Source: Amorphochlora amoebiformis
Lineage: Eukaryota; Cercozoa; Chlorarachniophyceae
NCBI GenBank assembly: GCA_054601695.1
Contig: BAAHQB010000083.1
Span: 310,001-374,000, forward strand
Length of the DNA: 64,000 nucleotides
Direction: 5' to 3'
Shown: positions 32,935 to 64,000 of the stretch, piece after piece
How positions within the stretch are numbered: the stretch's first letter is position 1
Layout: each line of letters opens with the position of its first letter
Translations under genes and position numbers: made by a program
Notes under the pieces: model-generated
The model's input: the letters and a program-made list of their open reading frames with translations, nothing else
Database searches by the model: none
What the model was told of the DNA's origin: nothing

Positions 32935-33126
32935 TATATATATGTATATTTAATAACTTCTTAGACATCTGTGGCTGCGTTCTGGGGAGATAAGATTGTG
33001 CTTGGATCTGCTTTCTCGACGGAGGGAGTGGCAGTATGTAAGAGGGTTGGTTACACACACAAATATACAAATAATTGTATTTATATCTATACATATATGT
33101 ATGTGTGTGTGTGTGTGTTTGTGTAG
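24028..33126 (+). CDS. Paraoxonase/arylesterase (PON) family enzyme
   Basis: PONs are six-bladed beta-propeller, calcium-dependent lactonases/esterases. Exons: 24028-24047, 24098-24164, 24527-24598, 24850-25009, 25142-25202, 26429-26480, 26655-26706, 26910-26950, 27367-27426, 28269-28346, (unresolved, perhaps near 29446), 29719-29791, 30096-30139, 30665-30726, 31120-31185, 31815-31871, 32965-33126. The N-terminus [20 protein letters not shown] is a signal/anchor like the retained leader of human PON1. GSEDF gives the E-D calcium pair (PON1 53/54). QPHG and VISH match His115 and His134. TINDLVEG gives N-D (168/169) and LDNINLDE gives D-N (269/270). LSCTS and VAVCK match the Cys42-Cys353 disulfide. 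The blade holding PON1 Asn224 is the unresolved part (RAINVSK near 29450 is a candidate). The join 30726/31120 is out of phase, and the donor after 31185 would have to be GC or weak. The last exon runs past Cys into a TG microsatellite before the stop. Confidence 0.88.
26707..26890 (+). repeat. CCCTAA-type repeats in a paraoxonase intron
   Basis: Degenerate ACCCTAAC units occupy almost the whole short intron between the exons ending 26706 and starting 26910. This intron has no TA array, so the telomere-type block is the intron body. Confidence 0.8.
26981..27100 (+). repeat. 20-bp minisatellite, six exact copies
   Basis: Six head-to-tail copies of AGAGAGAAGTAAATTAAGAG with no visible mismatch, inside a larger purine tract (about 26957-27250) in a paraoxonase intron. 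Exact copies point to recent expansion. Confidence 0.95.
31753..31803 (+). repeat. 12-bp minisatellite next to a 3' splice site
   Basis: Four and a quarter copies of CCGTAACGGTAC, ending 11 bases before the CAG acceptor of the exon at 31815. Each unit contains the inverted pair CCGTAACGG/CCGTTACGG and a KpnI-type GGTACC at the junction. Confidence 0.9.
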
Positions 33127-33251
33127 TATTTATATTTACGTTTACAAATATATATATATGTGTATATATATGGAAATAATATGATTATATATGTATATAT
33201 ATATATATATATATTGTATATATATGCAAATATGTACACAGATAAATACCC

Positions 33252-33282
<31 letters not shown>

Positions 33283-34101
33283 CATATATACATATAATAT
33301 ATATATACATATTATATGATACATTAATAGTAACATATACATACACACATATATCTACATAATACATCATGTAAAACATTAATCATACTATATCTTGCAC
33401 ATCGCAGATATATCATAGAACACCTTTTTGTACTAACATAACATTTTCTCCCGATATCCAGATGAACAATACAAAATAGCGCTTTGACAGGGGGTTTAAA
33501 GGCCACGCTACAGCTACTAAACTCAGTCATTCGATATTCACGATCGAAGATCTATAGACAATGCACCAGGGAGTTGGTGTAAATTAGGTAAATTAGGCTA
33601 GCGCCTCATGTCACAGCTGCCATCATCGATGATTATGTTCTGTTATCATCGATATTATACGTCTCTATGTTTAGTTTCTAAGAGTTTGGCTACTACCGCA
33701 TCATGCCTAGATCGGTTACAATAACAACTCCTGTTGTCATATGCATGTAAATCTAGTAAATAGAGAAAATCTAGAGCCTCTGACTACCTCTAGCAACTAG
33801 ACAGAGACTAAAGCCTGGATATTACTGGATTTATCAGGCTATGACATCAGCCTATTATGACTATGAATACTACGAGCGTCTGGAGTTTGTACTCTCTACC
33901 GGCTCTAGGTCTAGTAGGTACTTCTAGTATGATGTCTACCTACTGGCGATATCACCATTGATTTCTCGGGATTCCTGTGTGAATCCCCGTCAGCAGCGCG
34001 GCAGCTGCTCTTGTCGACTTGCCCCTCTTGCAGGTGGGGTTGTCATCTTCTGTCTAGTCTGTGGTGAGCCCTGGTGCAGAATTAGAACCCGACTCCGAAA
34101 T
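33127..34101. other. Spacer after the paraoxonase gene
   Basis: From 33127 to about 33370 there are TA/TG arrays, probably 3' untranslated or downstream sequence. From about 33540 to 33960 the DNA is non-repetitive and CTAG-rich (GTCTAGTAGGTACTTCTAGT near 33910). No exon could be supported. A pyrimidine-rich CAG at about 34030, followed by untranslatable sequence, could be a 5'-UTR splice site of the small protein that follows. Confidence 0.55.
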
Positions 34102-34260
34102 ATGGCGTCGTACGACACCATGGACACGCAGTTAGGGCCTGTGTCGGTACCCCAGCTCCGCCGTGCGAGGAAATTCCCCATCAAGACGGCATTTGTGGCA
34201 CTTAGCACTGCACTCTTTTGCATAGGATTCGGCTTCACGCATCAGGTCTATACTTGGTGA
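34102..34260 (+). CDS. Small single-helix membrane protein, 52 residues
   Basis: The ATG opens a 53-codon frame to TGA with no repeat sequence. The protein has a polar N-terminus of about 25 residues (MASYDTMDTQLGPVSVPQLR), a basic RARKF stretch, and one hydrophobic helix (AFVALSTALFCIGFGF), then a short tail. The basic-Pro-helix arrangement is slightly reminiscent of the first helix of TMEM230-type proteins, but the second helix is absent. Splicing at CATCAG|GTCTAT after FTHQ is possible; no convincing next exon was found. The frame could also be a chance open reading frame, although its normal composition beside TA-rich DNA argues against that. It ends 160 bp from the convergent acidic-protein gene. 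Confidence 0.38.
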   Translation: MASYDTMDTQLGPVSVPQLRRARKFPIKTAFVALSTALFCIGFGFTHQVYTW

Positions 34261-34419
34261 TCATCATACTAGTCATAGTTCATTAAAAAAAAATTTTAAG
34301 TCAAAAGAGGAATTATAGATGAGAATTCTGCGCATATGCGCTAGTTAAGCTTCTGTATAAGTCTAGTAGGTAAAATCCTTTCCTTCTTCATCCGCGTCTC
34401 CCTATGTATATCATGTTTT

Positions 34420-44212
<9,793 letters not shown>

Positions 44213-44479
44213 GGTGCGGGGCGCCCACACGCGCGACACGGCGGTGAGTCACTTAGCAGTTTTTGATATCTTTTCGGTACTCGATGGATATTGAACATAA
44301 ATGTCAGGATATATCATGGTTTTAATTGATAATGGAAATAAGATATACATATATGAAAAAAATAATATATTAAGATATGAATATGATATATCAAATCGGA
44401 AGACGATTTCTTCGGCTTCGGAATCCACGACCACCAACCGCTGACGCACCCCGTCCCAGCCCACAGCCCAAGCCGCGCG
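44213..44479. promoter_or_regulatory. Probable bidirectional promoter, acidic protein / helical protein
   Basis: The divergent start codons (44212 minus, 44480 plus) are 267 bp apart. The interval has an AT-rich stretch (44310-44395) but no long TA array. No named factor site is identified. Confidence 0.4.
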
Positions 44480-55381
<10,902 letters not shown>

Positions 55382-55870
55382 TCTCCGCATCCAAAGGTAA
55401 GAATGTTATAATATATGTCATATTAGCAGTATTGCGGGCAGTGTACCATATACGTATGTCGTCATAATACTATGAGACGCTTTTCTCGACGGTGTTTAAA
55501 ACCTATATCTAAAAGGTAATATTTGTTACATTAATGTTATGGGGATACAAATGTAAGTATGCTATGGTAAGGTTATATTAAGATTATGGGTGTGTTGTGA
55601 TCTTTAAATACTGCTTCCAAACGTAATGGCATAATATGTGTTATATTAAAGAGTATGGATTAGGTTAAGTATGGCATTACAGATGTCAGATATTACGGGG
55701 CGTTTTTATAATGTATTTAAACACCATTTAAAGGTGAAATATTACATATATATATATATATATCTATATATATATATATATGTATATACACATATATATA
55801 TATATGAACTCAGGTAACTGGACTGACTGCCTGGGATGGAGAGGATGAAATCATTAGAAAAAAATGCGCC
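55382..55870 (+). repeat. Decayed tandem copies of the last exon's end and 3' flank
   Basis: The end of the last exon (ATTATGGGCCGCTTTCACGA, then a T-rich part and AAAGGTAAGAATGTTATAAT) recurs in altered form three times: at about 55470-55545 (GACGCTTTTCTCGACGG...AAAAGGTAATATTTGTTAC), 55575-55650 (GATTATGGGTGTGTTGTGAT...AATGGCATAATATG) and 55690-55750 (ATTACGGGGCGTTTTTATAA...TTTAAAGGTGAAATATTAC). The reading frame is lost in all copies. Confidence 0.6.
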
Positions 55871-56337
55871 CATATGACGCATCAAACATTCTGTTACTCG
55901 TGTTATGATCGTTGCGATGTTACTCTAACCTGTCTGCCGTACTGAGGCTACGAACTCAATAATATATACTTTTGCTATCATCTGTGTAGCTAGTACTAGT
56001 AGTAATTCTAGTAATTATATCTAATCTGATTACTAAATACATCTGGTATCTACTAGTAGTCCTATAAACTAGATAAATGAGCATGTCAGTAAATATCTGA
56101 GGTGTTTTTATCATTATCTAGATTATTCTAGTTATTCTATGAGAATCATCTAGATTATTCTAATGTCGACATCATTTTGACGGGGCCAAGTTATGTAAAT
56201 ATCGGCATTGCACATATCTACTAGATCTAGTACACTGAGCGACTACGCGTACGAGGTAGAATCTCGAGTTTTTGGGATTTATCACAAGGCTCTCGCAAAT
56301 GTGACGCATATATATCGTTTAATATATTACAACTCAG
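55871..56337. other. CTAG-rich spacer between convergent gene ends
   Basis: Non-repetitive at the base level but dense in TCTAG/CTAGT (GCTAGTACTAGTAGTAATTC near 55990, TCATCTAGATTATTCTAATG near 56150). No exon seen. It lies between the stop of the helical protein and the stop of the zinc-finger gene. Confidence 0.65.
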
Positions 56338-61535
<5,198 letters not shown>

Positions 61536-61540
61536 CTAGG

Positions 61541-62460
61541 GTAGGATTAGGGTTAGGTTAGGATTAGGGTTAGGTTAGGATTAGGGTTAGGTTAGGATTA
61601 GGGTTCGGTTAGGATTAGGGTTAGGTTAGGATTAGGGTTGGGTTAGAATTAGGGTTAGGTTTAGGATTAGGGTTGGGTTAGAATTAGGGTTAGCTTAGGA
61701 TTAGGGTTAGGTTAGGATCAGGGTTAGGTTGGGATTAGGGTTATGGTAGGATTTGGGTTAGATTAGGATTAGGGTTAGGTTAGGATTAGGGTTAGCTTAG
61801 GATTAGGGTTAGGTTAGGATCAGGGTTAGGTTAGGATTAGGGTTACGTTAGGATTAGGGTTAGGTTAGGATTGGGGTTAGGTTAGGATTTGGGTTAGCTT
61901 AGGATTAGGGTTAGATTAGGATTAGGGTTAGCTTAGGATTAGGGTTAGCTTAGGATTAGGGTTAAGATTAGGGTTAGCAGGTTAGGGTTAGGTTAGGATT
62001 AGGGTTAGGTTAGGATTAGGGTTAGGTTAGGATTAGGGTTAGGTTGGGATTAGGGTTAGGTTAGTATTAGGGTTAAGTTAGGATTAGGGTTAGCATAGGG
62101 TTCGGGTCAGCTTAGGATTAGGGTTAGGGTTAGGTTAGGATTAGGGCTAGGTTAGGATTAGGGTTAGGTTAGGATTAGGGTTAGCTTGGGATTGTGGTTG
62201 GCTTATTACTCAGGATCAGCTAGGATTAGGGTTAGCTTAGGATTAGGGTTAGCTTAGAATTAGCGTGAAGCTAGGATTAGGGGTAGGTTAGGATAAGGGT
62301 TAGCTTAGGATTCCGGGTTGGAGGTATCGGGTAGGGTTAGTGCAAGGTTAGGGTTAAGAGTGCTTAGGGTTGGAGCTAAGGGTCAGGGCTAGGTAGCTAG
62401 GGTTAAGATTAGGGTTAAGTTAAAGGATTAGAGTCATGAATTTGAGGGCTTATATCGTCA
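61541..62460 (+). repeat. Telomere-derived 17-bp satellite
   Basis: About 45-50 units of GGATTAGGGTTAGGTTA (17 bp: TTAGGG + TTAGG + TTAGGA) with point variants (GCTTAGGA, GGTTGGGA), decaying towards 62460. It is an organised higher-order repeat, not a plain TTAGGG array. On the minus strand its edge, CCTACCCTAG, is the acceptor of the zinc-finger exon at 61535. Confidence 0.92.
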
Positions 62461-62833
62461 GAGGCTATGAGGTTTGGGGTTAGGGTTATAGGGAGGTTTA
62501 CTTTGTTTCCATCTCCTGCTTGGTTAGATTTCTGGGATGATATAATTATGCAATTGTATATACATAAATTATGTATGTATGTATGTATATTATATATACA
62601 TATATTATGTATGTATATATATATGTATGTGCATTGTACATATTATATATATATGTTTAAGTTTTAGTCAGGCAAAGAGAGCATTTGAATCAAAAGGTTA
62701 TGAGTACCATTAGAGATAGATTCAAAGGATACATTTATACATATATGTATATATATGCATACATACACATATATGCACAAACGTACATATATATATACAT
62801 ACATGTATATATATATATATGTACATATATATG

Positions 62834-62874
<41 letters not shown>

Positions 62875-62983
62875 TATGTACACACATATACATATTTTTG
62901 CGAAGGACTGAAGAGGGATTAAACGTGAGAGGGAGGAGAGGAGAGGCATTATACATATATACATGCATACACAACATACCTGG

Positions 62984-63014
<31 letters not shown>

Positions 63015-63073
63015 ATATATGTATATATATATATATATATATACGTACACTTTAGATTTACCATAACATACAC

Positions 63074-63129
<56 letters not shown>

Positions 63130-63569
63130 TGTGTGTATGTATATATATATATATTGATATATATTATATATATATATATATGCATATGTATGTGTGTATA
63201 TATGTATATATATATATTATATATATATATATATATATGTGTATATATGTATATATGTATGTATATGTATGTATATATGTGTAAACCAATATGAATCACG
63301 TCTTTAGCACTAGTCCAATCCTTCACCCCAGGCCAAACCCTATAATCTGACCCACTCTGGTCCTAACCTAAACCCTAACCTGTGCGAAATGTCAATAATC
63401 ACTTCCTTTTGTGCACTTTGGAGTAATTGATTGAAGGTCTATATGATATACATATATATACATATATATATATAAATATGCATATATATGAATAAGTATC
63501 TTTATGTATTACATCTATACATAGTACATATATTGTACATATGAATACGTATATATATATATATATAAA

Positions 63570-63617
<48 letters not shown>

Positions 63618-63895
63618 CACATACTTGTTACTATGCATTTTATTGTGTACGTGTACATAATCCAATGTACGTATATATATATACATATATATATACATAT
63701 ATATACATAGTGAGGGAGTACAGAGGGACAGGAAACAAGATATTATGAAATAAGTATACAGAAATACATAAATGTATATATATATAATATATATATATAT
63801 ATTTCTATGTACGTAGATATGGAGAGAGTATATAACATATATGTGTGTATTTACCTATATATAACATTTGTGCATAATATATATATATATATATT

Positions 63896-63926
<31 letters not shown>

Positions 63927-63967
63927 TTACAAATATATGTAGATATATACATATGCATATAACTATA

Positions 63968-64000
<33 letters not shown>
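62461..64000. other. Right end of window: TA arrays with a few unique islands
   Basis: Possible minus-strand exons: 63418-63383 (AQKEVIIDISH between AG and GTTAGG) and about 63349-63310 ([13 protein letters not shown] then GTGATT). These could be 5' exons of the zinc-finger gene, but their phases do not lead cleanly into the exon at 61535. A plus-strand island at 62670-62730 reads [19 protein letters not shown] but could equally be chance. The rest is TA, TG and short CCCTAA sequence. Confidence 0.3.

Noticed and set aside
61541-62460. True chromosome end
   Set aside because: The array is a degenerate 17-bp satellite flanked on both sides by other sequence, and exons lie on its left; similar blocks are scattered through the whole window.

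Overview
This is nuclear DNA from a eukaryote, most likely a protist or alga. Small exons (about 10-500 nt, roughly balanced GC, clean GT-AG borders) sit inside much longer introns. Those introns are filled with (TA)n arrays, GA/CT tracts and telomere-type TTAGGG/CCCTAA blocks. I see no prokaryotic operon, rRNA, tRNA, CRISPR array or autonomous transposon. The species cannot be named from this window. Most open frames that look like Ile/Tyr, Leu/Ser or Glu/Arg repeats are read-through of microsatellites. I rebuilt genes by finding non-repetitive islands, joining them at GT/AG borders and checking that the phase carried across; unresolved joins are stated.

Layout, left to right. (1) 53-19051 (+): about 40 small exons of a HEAT-repeat protein whose last half resembles the HEATR5/Laa1/p200 family (clathrin adaptor AP-1 accessory); the 5' end lies outside the window. 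(2) 19655-23792 (-): a seven-helix, GPCR-like membrane protein with a long Ser/Lys-rich third loop. (3) 24028-33126 (+): a paraoxonase/arylesterase-family enzyme with nearly all calcium ligands and the conserved cysteine pair. (4) 34102-34260 (+): a small single-helix membrane protein. (5) 34420-44212 (-): an unrecognised protein with an N-terminal hydrophobic segment and a very acidic C-terminal half. (6) 44480-55381 (+): a Met-rich helical protein with a signal peptide, function unknown. (7) 56338-61535 (-): a C2HC zinc-finger protein, 5' end not found. Genes alternate in strand: two divergent pairs start about 240-270 bp apart (GPCR/paraoxonase; acidic/helical), and three convergent pairs end in spacers, three of which are CTAG-rich and lack long TA arrays.

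The most unusual thing here is how the introns are built. Donors and acceptors often lie inside the TA arrays (GTATAT...ATATAG). Telomere-type repeats sit in many introns and in one case run into the 3' splice site. In at least ten places an exon edge with its splice site has been duplicated, sometimes in tandem six or seven times, with TA arrays between the copies. The genes have no evident shared pathway; several are membrane, vesicle or secretory proteins.
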